From Tenericutes bacterium ADurb.BinA124 (lineage in GTDB: Bacteria; Bacillota_I; Bacilli_A; ML615J-28; CAG-698), in NCBI GenBank assembly GCA_002068415.1, contig MVZM01000005.1, forward strand, positions 1 to 64,000: a stretch of DNA of 64,000 nt, read 5' to 3'. Positions 27,912-37,033 of this stretch are shown piece by piece (the first letter of the stretch is position 1; the number at the start of each line of letters is the position of its first letter). Under the pieces are notes generated by a model. The model saw only the letters and a program-made list of their open reading frames with translations, ran no database searches and was not told where the DNA came from. The position numbers and the translations under genes were made by a program.

Positions 27912-28709
27912 TTACCTAAACACTTCAATATCAAAGACGGAAATCCGTTGATATGAACGCTTCTGTTTATCCCAAAGTCTCGTTACGGCTTTATCGTAAA
28001 CATCCCTGGTAATATTTACTTCCCCCCGAAAAACGACTTCCTGTAAATTTTCTTCGCCGCTTACCGCCATCATTTTCTCCAGTTTCGGGTTGACAATAAC
28101 GGTTTGTTCATTCCCAATTAATATCACATAATCGAGTTTACCAGCAAAATTTTTTAAATTTTCCATTCCTAAAAACACGAACGAAGAGGCGTTTTTATCC
28201 GTTAAACCACTAACAACCGGGTCGATTTGTTCGAAACTATTTAGATGAACAGTGGGGTTTTTAATGAGGAGAAGCGATTTATCTAAAGCTTTGACCGTCG
28301 CATAGTTAGTCAGCGTGTTTCCGGCTTTGGTAAAGCAATAATGATAATCAATGCTGACTTCCGAACGAATGCTTAATTCTTTCACAAGCTTCTTAAACTT
28401 GTTTTCATCAAAAGTAAGTTCCCAATTGGTGGCAATTTGGTCTTTTAAATAATTCGTTCTTAAAGTGGAAACACAGGGTTTTGCGAAATTAAAAAGGAGG
28501 CGTTTTTGGAAATAGTTGGCGTTATCAAAAACATCTTCGTTGTTGTAAGTAATTTTCCCTTGGGTCGGGTTTAAGCCGGCCAAAGCATCCAAAAACTCAT
28601 CAACTAAACGATAATTTCTGGCATAAACACCAACAACAAGCGGTTCATTAAAAACGGCGCTGATGGCGGACTTACCAACTATTAAATTGTTAATTGCCAC
28701 TGTATCCAT
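27912..28709 (-). CDS. ABC-ATPase-like protein lacking Walker motifs
   Basis: A 265-residue protein starting at 28709 after AAGGTGG. Its outline follows an ABC ATPase: VGVYARNYRLVDEF (27-39) stands where GPNGAGKST should be, followed by the very typical ALAGLNPTQGKITY. LLLIKNPTVHL (146-156) stands where LLLDEPTSHLD should be, and no LSGGQ is present. The P-loop lysine, the Walker B aspartate and the catalytic glutamate are all missing, so ATP hydrolysis is not expected. The frame is open and clean, so this is a maintained pseudo-enzyme rather than a decayed gene. It is the first gene of an operon with a permease-like protein and ltaS. Confidence 0.72.
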   Translation of the reverse strand: MDTVAINNLIVGKSAISAVFNEPLVVGVYARNYRLVDEFLDALAGLNPTQGKITYNNEDVFDNANYFQKRLLFNFAKPCVSTLRTNYLKDQIATNWELTFDENKFKKLVKELSIRSEVSIDYHYCFTKAGNTLTNYATVKALDKSLLLIKNPTVHLNSFEQIDPVVSGLTDKNASSFVFLGMENLKNFAGKLDYVILIGNEQTVIVNPKLEKMMAVSGEENLQEVVFRGEVNITRDVYDKAVTRLWDKQKRSYQRISVFDIEVFR

Positions 28710-28794
28710 ATTTCCACCTTGACTTATTATACTAAAAATCAACAAAGAAGAAAAGATTAAATCACAAAAAAGACCTTATTCCTCGTCTTTAATA

Positions 28795-28831
28795 AAAAAG
28801 CCCCTTAACTAATAATCCTTGAGCTAAGAGG
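28795..28831 (-). terminator. Terminator of the apbE-suf operon
   Basis: CCTCTTAGCT, an 11-base loop, AGTTAAGGGG, then CTTTTTT on the minus strand, just below sufB. Two G-T pairs are included in the stem. Confidence 0.75.
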
Positions 28832-28839
28832 TTTTAATG

Positions 28840-30252
28840 TTAACCAATGGAACCTTTCATTTCTAATTTAATCAATTGGTTTAATTCAACAGCATATTCC
28901 ATGGGCAATTCCTTCGCAAAAGGCTCAATAAAGCCCATCACAATCATTTCTAAAGCTTGGCTTTCGCTTAAACCGCGACTCATCAAATAATATAATTGTT
29001 CTTCACTGACTTTGGAAACCGTTGCTTCGTGTTCAATCCGCGCTTTTTGGTTTTGAACAATATTTAAAGGGATGGTATCGCTTGTGGAAAGATTATCTAA
29101 AATGATGGTGTCGCATTCCACATGACTTCTTGCTCCTATGGCTTGTTCACCGCAACGGACCGTCCCCCGATAATTGACTTTTCCTCCACCCCGACAAATC
29201 GATTTGGAAACAATCGTGCTGGTGGTGTTGGGTGCTAAATGTATCATTTTGGCACCGGCATCTTGAATTTGGTTTTCCCCGGCAAAACCAATCGAAATCG
29301 TTGTTCCCTTGGCACCCTCACCTTTTAAAATGCAAGCCGGATATTTCATATTAAGCATCGAACCGATATTGCCATCAATCCAATCCATATGAGCTTGGCG
29401 TTCACACAAAGCTCTTTTGGTAACTAAATTGACAATATTGGTTGACCAGTTTTGAATCGTTGAATACCGGCAATAGCCACTGTCTTTTACATATATCTCC
29501 ACAACCGCCGCATGCAATGATTCTTTGGAATAAATCGGCGCCGTGCAGCCTTCCACATAATTTAGTTTCGCTCCTTCATCAACAATTATCAAAGTGCGTT
29601 CAAACTGCCCCATTTGGGCGGAATTAATGCGAAAATAAGATTGCAAAGGTTTATCCAAAACCACCCCTTTGGGAACATAAATAAATGAGCCCCCGCTCCA
29701 AACAGCCGTGTTTAAAGCGGCAAATTTGTTGTCCGTGTAGGGAACCAGTTTTCCAAAATATTGTTTGAATAAATCGGGATACAGTTTTAAAGCCGTATCG
29801 GTATCACAGAACAAAACCCCTTTTTGTTTGAGTTCATCGAGGGTGTTATGATAAACAACTTCCGATTCAAACTGCGTCGAAACCCCGGCTAAGTACTTTC
29901 TTTCGGCTTCGGGAATACCCAGTTTCTCAAAAGTGATTTTGATTTCTTCCGGAACTTCTTCCCAAGTGGTTTTAACTTCCTCGCTCGCCTTAATGTAATA
30001 AGTAAAATCCTGAAAATCTAAAAACGATAAATCGGGTCCAAACGACGGTAAAGGCATCTTCATAAAATGGCGATAAGCTTTTAAACGTTGCTCCAACATC
30101 CACTGAGGTTCGTTTTTATATTGTGAAATAGCCCGAATAACATCTTCGTTTAAACCTTTTCCAGAATTAAAGACCTCCGGATTGTCGGTAGTAAAGCCAT
30201 ATTTATAATCACCAATTATTTTATTAACATCATCATTCATCAGTCTCACCAT
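28840..30252 (-). CDS. sufB: Fe-S cluster scaffold subunit SufB
   Basis: A 470-residue SufB. It forms the SufBC2D scaffold that builds Fe-S clusters in the cytoplasm. The beta-helix core contains [18 protein letters not shown], the Cys/Glu/His region [20 protein letters not shown], and the C-terminal [20 protein letters not shown]. Length is normal. Its start lies 20 bases inside sufU, so the two are coupled. It is the last gene of the operon. Confidence 0.97.
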   Translation of the reverse strand: MVRLMNDDVNKIIGDYKYGFTTDNPEVFNSGKGLNEDVIRAISQYKNEPQWMLEQRLKAYRHFMKMPLPSFGPDLSFLDFQDFTYYIKASEEVKTTWEEVPEEIKITFEKLGIPEAERKYLAGVSTQFESEVVYHNTLDELKQKGVLFCDTDTALKLYPDLFKQYFGKLVPYTDNKFAALNTAVWSGGSFIYVPKGVVLDKPLQSYFRINSAQMGQFERTLIIVDEGAKLNYVEGCTAPIYSKESLHAAVVEIYVKDSGYCRYSTIQNWSTNIVNLVTKRALCERQAHMDWIDGNIGSMLNMKYPACILKGEGAKGTTISIGFAGENQIQDAGAKMIHLAPNTTSTIVSKSICRGGGKVNYRGTVRCGEQAIGARSHVECDTIILDNLSTSDTIPLNIVQNQKARIEHEATVSKVSEEQLYYLMSRGLSESQALEMIVMGFIEPFAKELPMEYAVELNQLIKLEMKGSIG

Positions 30253-30661
30253 TCAATATTTGTTCAAAAGCTTTCCAGGCAATAGTTGCACATTTGATGC
30301 GAGCCGGAAACTTGGCCACACCTTGGTAAACAATCGCTTCTTCAAGGGCTTCTGGATGATCAAGAGCTTCACCTTTAATCATCGCATAATATTTAGAAAC
30401 TAAAGCTCTAGCTTCATCAACCGATTTATTAAGCATCAGTTCGGATAAAACACTGGCGCTCGAACAACAAATCGAGCATCCTGAGCCTTGATGACGGACT
30501 TGTTTAACTTGCTTATTTATAATCTCCGCTTCGACAGTAATATCATCTCCACAAGAAGGATTTTTGATATGCACATGGGGAAAGCCTTTTAAGCCCTTGT
30601 TGCGTGGATTTTTATAGTGATCCATAATCACTTGTCGATATAAATTCTCTAAATCATTCAT
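30233..30661 (-). CDS. sufU: SufU zinc-dependent sulfurtransferase
   Basis: A 142-residue IscU-fold protein. In Gram-positive bacteria SufU uses zinc to accept persulfide sulfur from SufS. Ligand cysteines are seen in [19 protein letters not shown] and RIKCATIAW, and the spacer between the second and third sites is long as in SufU rather than IscU. It overlaps sufS at its start and sufB at its end. Confidence 0.95.
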   Translation of the reverse strand: MNDLENLYRQVIMDHYKNPRNKGLKGFPHVHIKNPSCGDDITVEAEIINKQVKQVRHQGSGCSICCSSASVLSELMLNKSVDEARALVSKYYAMIKGEALDHPEALEEAIVYQGVAKFPARIKCATIAWKAFEQILNGETDE

Positions 30662-31880
30662 GTTGTTTACCTAAAATATTTTCAAAAAAAGCGACCGTTT
30701 GCTTGACAGTCTCCACAAACAAATCAACATCTTTTTTGGTATTGTATAAATAAAAGGAAGCTCGAAGCGTCCCTTCACAATGTAGCCACTTGGAAACTAA
30801 CTGGGCACAGTGATGGCCGGCCCGTAAAGCAATCTGTTTTTGATCAAAAAAGGTTGCCGCATCATGGGGATGAACGCCATTAATATTAAAAGTGATTATC
30901 CCAATATCAGCCTTGGGATTATAAACGGTAAGGCCGGAAATCTTGTTTAATTGGCTTAAGGCGTAGGCATGTAAAGCCCTGTCATGTTCACGAATCCTGT
31001 CATAAGCGATATCAGTAATTACTTCACAAGCTTTCGCCAAGCCAAGCGCCTCCGCAATGGCCGGTGTTCCGGCTTCAAAGCGATAAGGAATCGGCTTAAC
31101 TTCCACCATGTGGTGGGAAACAGATTCGTTCATATCTCCGCCATAGGCTAAGGGCGCCAATTTCTTTAACAACTTAGCTTTACCATATAAAACCCCGATG
31201 CCGGTTGGTCCTAACATTTTATGAGCGGAAAAGGCTAAAAAATCCGCATCCAACGCTTTAACATCAACCGCCAAATGCGGAACGGCTTGAGCCGCATCAA
31301 CGACCACGACCGCTTGTTTGGCATGGGCGAAACGAATGATTTCGGGAAGAGGCGTAATATAACCCATGACATTGGAAACATAGGTAAGGGCCACGACTTT
31401 CACTTGATTGTCAAAAACCGACAAAAAGTTTTCCACAGTAATTTGTCCATCATTATTTAACGGAACATACACCAATTGGGCCTGCTTGCGTTCACATAAT
31501 TTCATCCACGGTAGTAATGAACTATGATGTTCCAATTCGGAAACAATTACTTTATCGCCTCGTTGCAAGTTGGTTTCGCCATAAGTTAAGGCTACCATGT
31601 TTAAACCAGCAGTCGCATTTTTAGTAAAGACGATTTCTTCTTCGCTGGCATTGATGAACTTCGCCACCGTCCGGCGGGCTTTTTCATATTCTTCCGTTGC
31701 TAAATAACTTAAATGATAAACACCGCGATGAATATTAACGCCATATTGTTCGTAATATTCCTGCATTTTAGCTAACACCGGTTGTGGCTTTAAGGATGTC
31801 GCCGCACTGTCCAAATAAACTAAATGCGGTTGTTGTTGATAGATTGGGAATAAATCCCGGATGTGAGCATCTATTTTCAT
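30654..31880 (-). CDS. sufS: Cysteine desulfurase SufS
   Basis: A 408-residue PLP enzyme (group II cysteine desulfurase). It takes sulfur from cysteine and hands it to SufU. The PLP lysine is in FSAHKMLGPTGIG, the persulfide-forming cysteine in LRAGHHCAQ, and the N-terminus VYLDSAATSLKP and NIHRGVYHLS are typical. It overlaps sufU by 8 bases. Confidence 0.97.
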   Translation of the reverse strand: MKIDAHIRDLFPIYQQQPHLVYLDSAATSLKPQPVLAKMQEYYEQYGVNIHRGVYHLSYLATEEYEKARRTVAKFINASEEEIVFTKNATAGLNMVALTYGETNLQRGDKVIVSELEHHSSLLPWMKLCERKQAQLVYVPLNNDGQITVENFLSVFDNQVKVVALTYVSNVMGYITPLPEIIRFAHAKQAVVVVDAAQAVPHLAVDVKALDADFLAFSAHKMLGPTGIGVLYGKAKLLKKLAPLAYGGDMNESVSHHMVEVKPIPYRFEAGTPAIAEALGLAKACEVITDIAYDRIREHDRALHAYALSQLNKISGLTVYNPKADIGIITFNINGVHPHDAATFFDQKQIALRAGHHCAQLVSKWLHCEGTLRASFYLYNTKKDVDLFVETVKQTVAFFENILGKQHE

Positions 31881-31888
31881 AGAACCTC

Positions 31889-32773
31889 CTATAAGTGCTG
31901 ATCAATCTCCTGTAATATATATGAACGTAATTTCCCGGCGGGAACTTCGCTGATTAAGGGCCAAATAAAACCATTGATAATCAGTTTTTCGGATTGTTCC
32001 TTCGTCAGTCCCCGACTCATCAAATAATATAATTCCTGATCGTCAATCGCTCCAATTGAAGCGCCATGGGAAGCTAAGCAATCATGCTCGTTGATTTCCA
32101 GCCAGGGATTGGCACTAATTTGTGATTTTTCATCTAAAATTAAACCCTTGGCTTTTTGCTTCAAGTCGGAAGCAATCGCCTTCTTAGCAATGATACCGTT
32201 GGTAAAAATCTTTAGTAAGGATTGATGATTAGCAATGCCATAGTTTTGTAAACTGGAAAGGGTTTTCGCTTGTTCATGGCTGACGGATAAATGAAAATCC
32301 TGTTCATAGCCCGAGCTGTTGATGATGACATTTTTATGATGAACGCTGGCAAGTTCACCCGCCAATTTCGTTTCTTGGTGAAAATTAAACGGCGTTTGGC
32401 CAATGAATAATTGACTCAAGCAAAGAATAGCACGCTTTAAAAGCTTTGTTTGCATTGTGATTGAGACTTTACCCGGACGCTTACTATTCATAAAGCATAA
32501 ATGATGAACAGAAGCATTATCTTCAAGCACGACGGTTTTGTTGACATTCACTTGCCCTTCGATAATTAAAACTTCTTGTAAACTAACATCCGCATCCTTT
32601 TCAAAATGATAACTAAGGTCAATTGATTCATCAAGTATATGAACGATTTTATAATTTCCGGCTTTAAAAGACGGTAATTCTAAAGAACCGTCAAAGCTTT
32701 TCCAAACCCGACCGTTTTTTAAAAGATAAAAAGCTTCTTTACCATCAATTAACTTGGTTTTTAAAGTTTCCAT
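31889..32773 (-). CDS. sufD: SufD-like scaffold subunit, short form
   Basis: A 294-residue SufD, which is shorter than the roughly 400-430 residues of most SufD proteins. The conserved core and C-terminus remain: NPWLEINEHDCLASHGASIG (with the SufD histidine), then [14 protein letters not shown] and a helical C-terminal end. The N-terminal helical region is reduced. It partners SufB and SufC in the scaffold. It lies 5 bases after sufC and 8 bases before sufS. Confidence 0.92.
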   Translation of the reverse strand: METLKTKLIDGKEAFYLLKNGRVWKSFDGSLELPSFKAGNYKIVHILDESIDLSYHFEKDADVSLQEVLIIEGQVNVNKTVVLEDNASVHHLCFMNSKRPGKVSITMQTKLLKRAILCLSQLFIGQTPFNFHQETKLAGELASVHHKNVIINSSGYEQDFHLSVSHEQAKTLSSLQNYGIANHQSLLKIFTNGIIAKKAIASDLKQKAKGLILDEKSQISANPWLEINEHDCLASHGASIGAIDDQELYYLMSRGLTKEQSEKLIINGFIWPLISEVPAGKLRSYILQEIDQHL

Positions 32774-32778
32774 GATCC

Positions 32779-33594
32779 TTATTCCTGTACTTTTTTAAAG
32801 CCGCACGAGCCTAAAACTGCCACCATTTTTTCATTTTCATCTTTTAAGTCGAGTTCCGCCCGCAACCAATCATAGCCTTCCGCATCAATTCTCGCAATCA
32901 AATCCTTGCCACCGCTCCTAACAATTTGGCCATTCATCATAATGTGAACATAATCAACATCGATGTAGTCGAGCAAACGTTGGTAATGAGTAATGACTAA
33001 AGCCCCAAAGTTTTCACCACGCATCGCATTAATGTTTTCGCCGACAATTTTCAGTGCATCAATATCCAGTCCACTGTCAATTTCATCCAAAATCGCAAAA
33101 TACGGTTTCAACATTTTCATTTGGAGAATTTCATTGCGTTTCTTTTCCCCACCGGAAAAACCTTCATTTAAATAACGGTGCGGTAAATCATGATGCATTT
33201 TTAAATCGCTGACGGCTTTATCCATTTCGCGAATAAACTTAAACAGTGAAAGATGCTGTCCCGCTTCCATCCGCGCTTGCAAGGCCGTTTTAATAAAATC
33301 GGCATTGGTAATCCCCGAAATTTCGTTTGGATACTGCATCGCTAAGAAAATGCCTTTGCGACTGCGTTCATCCACGGACAGCGCTAATAAATCCTCGCCA
33401 TCTAAAGTAATACTACCTTTTGTTACTACATATTTATAATGCCCCATAATCGTCGCTGCTAAAGTCGATTTCCCGGTACCGTTGGGGCCCATGATGGCAT
33501 GGATTTCGCCGGTTTTAAGGCTGAGATTAACTCCTTTTAAAATCTCCGTATCTTCAACAGCGGAATGTAAATTGTTAATTTCCAAAATTTTCAT
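32779..33594 (-). CDS. sufC: SufC ATPase
   Basis: A 271-residue ABC-type ATPase that drives the SufBCD scaffold. The start at 33594 follows AAGGAG; a longer frame to 33648 would run inside apbE. Walker A is MGPNGTGKSTLA, the signature region is GFSGGEKKRNEI, and Walker B is FAILDEIDSGLD, the SufC variant of DEP. The first 20 bases overlap the end of apbE, so translation of the two is linked. Confidence 0.96.
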   Translation of the reverse strand: MKILEINNLHSAVEDTEILKGVNLSLKTGEIHAIMGPNGTGKSTLAATIMGHYKYVVTKGSITLDGEDLLALSVDERSRKGIFLAMQYPNEISGITNADFIKTALQARMEAGQHLSLFKFIREMDKAVSDLKMHHDLPHRYLNEGFSGGEKKRNEILQMKMLKPYFAILDEIDSGLDIDALKIVGENINAMRGENFGALVITHYQRLLDYIDVDYVHIMMNGQIVRSGGKDLIARIDAEGYDWLRAELDLKDENEKMVAVLGSCGFKKVQE

Positions 33595-34750
33595 TATATA
33601 CTCCTTGATAGACATAACCCAGTGTTGCCACGGCTTCGTTAAAAACAAAAATATCTTTTAAGCCCTTAGAAATATAAACGGCTTTCTTTTGCCCTTGTTC
33701 AACCACCCAAACGGCTTCAAGATAATCTAAGGCATTGACGACTTCCATGCCTTTTTCTAAACCTAAAGTAAAGAGGCTTGTGGAAAAACCATCACCGACA
33801 ATCGATTCTTGACAAATGACCGTTACCGAAATAACGCCGTTGTTAATCGGAAAGCCCGTGCGCGGGTCTAAAATGTGATGATACATCCGGCCTTCATCAT
33901 CTTTAATATATTTTTCATAAATTCCTGAAGTGACGACGGTCACATCGCTTAAACGCATCGTTCCGTAAGTGCGCACCGCATTGTCGTCAAACATCCCCAC
34001 AAACGGTGTTTGGACATCAACTTTCCAGTCCATATCTTGGCCATCGGGATTAATGCCGCTCCCTAACAGTAAGATATTACGTCCCACATCAATCACTGCT
34101 TTTTTATAGCCTAAGTCAACAAGGTATTTTTTTAATTTGTCGGCCGCATAGCCTTTCACAATCGCTCCTAAATCGAGTTTCATCCCCGCAACTTTTAAGA
34201 AAATAGTTTTTTGTTCTTCATTAATCTCGATATTTTCCCGATTAACCAAGGGTAAAAGAGCTGTAATCGTCGCTTCATCAGGCGCTTGGGCCCGATTGTC
34301 AAGAAAGGAATCATAGAGTTTGTCAATAAAATGCCAATTATCCCAAACTGGAGCAATTGTCGGGTCGAATAAATAGGTACCGTCAACTTGCGAATAATTA
34401 CTAATTTCTAAAGTCTTTTTCACAACCATCAACAATTCATCACTGACAAGCATGGGAGCAATCCCCGCTTGGGCGTTTAAACGCATTAATTCCGTCACAA
34501 CGCCATCCCCACGGTCCTGAACATTAAACATTAAATCCAGATTGATTAAGATTTGATCCAGTTCATTATATAATTTATTTAACTCAGCTTCCGTTTTCGT
34601 TTCACTAATCACAATCACTTTATTGGTGGTGTTGAAAGAATCACTTAAGTTTAAAGTATAAACTTGATAATCGTCCCCACAAGCTGAAAGACCCAAGCCT
34701 AAAGTCACAATTATCATCACTAAAATCCATTTTTTGGTCCACTTTAACAT
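33575..34750 (-). CDS. apbE: ApbE-family FMN transferase lipoprotein
   Basis: A 391-residue lipoprotein (lipobox GLSAC, Cys24) of the ApbE/Ftp family, located on the outer membrane face. These enzymes transfer FMN from FAD to a Thr in target flavoproteins such as RnfD/G or extracellular reductases. Motifs: MRLNAQAG, KLDLGAIVKGYAADKL, the glycine-rich DVGRNILLLGSG, HHILDPRTGFPINNG and DGFSTSLFTLG with the metal-binding Asp. A TATAAT box at 34780-34785 and ribosome site TTGAGG precede the start. It leads the sufC operon by a 20-base overlap. Confidence 0.93.
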   Translation of the reverse strand: MLKWTKKWILVMIIVTLGLGLSACGDDYQVYTLNLSDSFNTTNKVIVISETKTEAELNKLYNELDQILINLDLMFNVQDRGDGVVTELMRLNAQAGIAPMLVSDELLMVVKKTLEISNYSQVDGTYLFDPTIAPVWDNWHFIDKLYDSFLDNRAQAPDEATITALLPLVNRENIEINEEQKTIFLKVAGMKLDLGAIVKGYAADKLKKYLVDLGYKKAVIDVGRNILLLGSGINPDGQDMDWKVDVQTPFVGMFDDNAVRTYGTMRLSDVTVVTSGIYEKYIKDDEGRMYHHILDPRTGFPINNGVISVTVICQESIVGDGFSTSLFTLGLEKGMEVVNALDYLEAVWVVEQGQKKAVYISKGLKDIFVFNEAVATLGYVYQGVYNENFGN

Positions 34751-34822
34751 AAATAAACCTCAATTTGCTTCCTTTACATATTATACTCTTCTCTACAAAA
34801 AAATGCATTAAAAGTAATAATC

Positions 34823-34847
34823 AAAAAAGTCAACCCTAGGGGTTGAC
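34823..34847 (-). terminator. Terminator overlapping the stop of the 35465 gene
   Basis: GTCAACCCCTAGGGTTGAC followed by TTTTTT on the minus strand. The TAG stop (34836-34838) is the centre of the hairpin. Confidence 0.88.
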
Positions 34848-35465
34848 GGTCGAGGTCTTCTTTTTCGTCATGATTTCGGCTTTTTTACGCCTCATTTCCC
34901 GAAGTTCATCAAGATTGATGGTTGTTTGACCGGTTTTCGCTTTTCCCCAGGCTTCATAATAAGCAATCATTTCATCCGGTGCTAAAGTCGAACCAATATG
35001 TGTTTCCATCATTTTTGTAACTTCATCAAGCGTTTTTTGTTCATTAGTAGCAATCACATATAATATTTGCTCTTTAATTTCTGCCAAGATTTCATAAGCC
35101 GCTAATTTAATTTGGTAAATAACTTGATACTTTTGGTCCCAATCCGTTTTAAGGGTTTTTAGTTCTTTTTGGGTTTTAAAAACCAAAACTAAGCTGTAAA
35201 CTAAAAGACCGCCGGTAATAATATAGAGTAAATAAATTAACTTAAGCGGTTCAATCGCCCCGAAGATAACCATAAAAGATAAAAACGCAAGCAAACAAAT
35301 AACGACTCCCATTCCGTATAAGCGGTTCCCCCGTTCTTTTTTTAGGTTTGTGAAGAGGGGGAAATATTCATTATTGAGGGTATTTAATTCGCTGACAAAC
35401 AATTGCGTTTTTTCATCATGCTTCGCTAATAAATGATTTAATTGTTCGTTATTAATGATGGTCAT
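34836..35465 (-). CDS. Two-segment membrane protein, unknown
   Basis: A 209-residue protein starting at 35465 after GAGGAAAT. An N-terminal helical part (about 1-50) is followed by two membrane segments (about 53-75 and 78-97) and a cytoplasmic helical domain with a basic tail (EMRRKKAEIMTKKKT). I recognise no family. It is a single-gene unit with a strong terminator and lies between the sigma-factor region and apbE. Confidence 0.65.
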   Translation of the reverse strand: MTIINNEQLNHLLAKHDEKTQLFVSELNTLNNEYFPLFTNLKKERGNRLYGMGVVICLLAFLSFMVIFGAIEPLKLIYLLYIITGGLLVYSLVLVFKTQKELKTLKTDWDQKYQVIYQIKLAAYEILAEIKEQILYVIATNEQKTLDEVTKMMETHIGSTLAPDEMIAYYEAWGKAKTGQTTINLDELREMRRKKAEIMTKKKTSTVNP

Positions 35466-35518
35466 ATTAATTTCCTCACTAGTTTTATTATAACACAATC
35501 ACCTTAAAACCAAAAGAA

Positions 35519-35550
35519 AAAGTTAAGAGCGGGGGACTCTTAACTTTTTT
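35519..35550 (-). terminator. Terminator of the DINPS lipoprotein gene
   Basis: AGTTAAGAG, loop TCCCCCG, CTCTTAACT and a T-rich tail on the minus strand. It can also act on the plus strand. Confidence 0.85.
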
Positions 35551-35567
35551 GTATGTTTAGGGCTGGT

Positions 35568-36968
35568 TTATTTTCCCCACATACCATGTTTATTACCTTT
35601 ATTCTCCCGGAATTGTTCGCGGATGGCATCGGCTTGACCTTTAACTTCAGCTTTCAAAGCTCCAAAATCAGCCTGACATTCAGCGCGAACTGTTGCCAAC
35701 TGTGGTTCAACAATCTCCTCGAATAAAGCTTCTAAATCAGTAAGGCTAACTTTGATTTCTGCAAACTTAGCTTCATATTCAATTCTAATTGTGCGGAAGG
35801 CATTAATCCAATCAAAGCGGGCTGCTACGACAAATTCGCCCTTTCCGGCATGAATACCGAATTCATAACCTTTATGATTGCCTTTAAATTCAACTCGATA
35901 TTGTTCTTTACAAGCTTGGATTTGCTCGTTGTTAGCTTGGATTTCTTTCCATTTTGCTTGTAATTGGGCCCGTAATTGGGCGGATTGGTCACTACCTTTT
36001 TTAGCTTTACCTAATTGGGCTTTGATTTGTAACATTTCTTGCATCAATGTTTGGTTTTGTTTTAACAAATTAGCTAAATCCTCATCCAAAGCGATTTCCA
36101 AAGTTGCTTCGGCTTCAATAATAACTTCTTCCGTTGGTTTTGGTGTTTCTATAGCTTTAAGAGCATTGAGATATTCTTCATAAAGAGCGATTAAATCAGC
36201 AGCGGTGGCGGTCGATTCCGTTAATACCGGAGCAAAGAAATCGGCTTCAGCAAGTACCATGGCATCATAGATAAATTGCACGCGCTTAACCCCAAAAGTT
36301 CCTCGGGCTTCTTGATGGAATTCCATAAAGCGGTTCCGCAATTGTTCGCCAACAAATTCTTTCATTTCCTGACGATTGGCTTTCACAATCGCATTAAGAT
36401 CTTTAACTGCCATGGTTGCGCCAAGTTCAAGCGTTAAGGTTTCATCAAATTGCATGGCTAGTTGGATTAATTTTAGTTTTCCAATACTGATTTCCAACGA
36501 TTCCGCTAAAGCAAGCATTTCCTCATCAGCTTCTTGACGGGCATGAATGACTTCCATCGACATCCCCTTCTTATCGGCATAACCCCGAATTCGATTATGA
36601 ATCTTAGCTTCCAGTTTTTTTGTATTTTCATCATTTGAACAAGCAGCGGTGATCACGATGGCATTTTCAACATCAAAGTCTAAATAACCTAATTCTAAAG
36701 CTAAGGCCACAATCGCTTCCACCGTCTCATCAACGGTTTTGCCTACAAAATCAGTATCCACCAACAATGTTTCCGCATCTTCATTTAGGGGGTTAACCTG
36801 AATAACCAAACCTTTACCATCCGCAAGAATTTCTACGGATGGGTTGATATCTAAAACAACATAGGCATCGGCGGCATAAGCGGTATTAGCCGATCCTATC
36901 GTACAACCATATAAACCTATTGATAAAACCATCAAGAGCATTCCTAAAAATAAACTAAATTTTTTCAT
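35568..36968 (-). CDS. Secreted lipoprotein paralogue of the RsgI sensor domain
   Basis: A 466-residue lipoprotein (lipobox GLYGC, Cys22). Residues 37-46 read YVVLDINPSI and open a domain that aligns along about 200 residues with the external domain of the neighbouring RsgI-like protein (GKTVDETVEAIVALALELGY against GKTIDEAIELIVDLAIEYGY). In RsgI proteins the Asn-Pro of this motif is a self-cleavage site. There is no anti-sigma segment and no membrane helix after the signal. The second half is acidic coiled coil (about 270-340) and a Gly/Lys end. It shares a 34-nt upstream block with the sigma gene, so it is probably a target of that sigma factor. It may act as a decoy or co-sensor; that is inference. 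Confidence 0.82.
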   Translation of the reverse strand: MKKFSLFLGMLLMVLSIGLYGCTIGSANTAYAADAYVVLDINPSVEILADGKGLVIQVNPLNEDAETLLVDTDFVGKTVDETVEAIVALALELGYLDFDVENAIVITAACSNDENTKKLEAKIHNRIRGYADKKGMSMEVIHARQEADEEMLALAESLEISIGKLKLIQLAMQFDETLTLELGATMAVKDLNAIVKANRQEMKEFVGEQLRNRFMEFHQEARGTFGVKRVQFIYDAMVLAEADFFAPVLTESTATAADLIALYEEYLNALKAIETPKPTEEVIIEAEATLEIALDEDLANLLKQNQTLMQEMLQIKAQLGKAKKGSDQSAQLRAQLQAKWKEIQANNEQIQACKEQYRVEFKGNHKGYEFGIHAGKGEFVVAARFDWINAFRTIRIEYEAKFAEIKVSLTDLEALFEEIVEPQLATVRAECQADFGALKAEVKGQADAIREQFRENKGNKHGMWGK

Positions 36969-36992
36969 CTTTCTTCTCCTTTTCTTTTGGCA

Positions 36993-37026
36993 CTAATATA
37001 ACAATTAGCTATGTTTTTTTGCTAGT
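36993..37026 (-). promoter_or_regulatory. Putative ECF-dependent promoter, lipoprotein copy
   Basis: On the minus strand the block opens ACTAGCAAAAAA and closes TTGTTATATTAG, total 34 bases. The same two boxes with the same spacing stand at 39012-39045 above the sigma gene, while the middle differs. It ends 25 bases above the start codon. It could be a self-regulated promoter of the ECF sigma factor. Confidence 0.6.
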
Positions 37027-37033
37027 AAAATTT

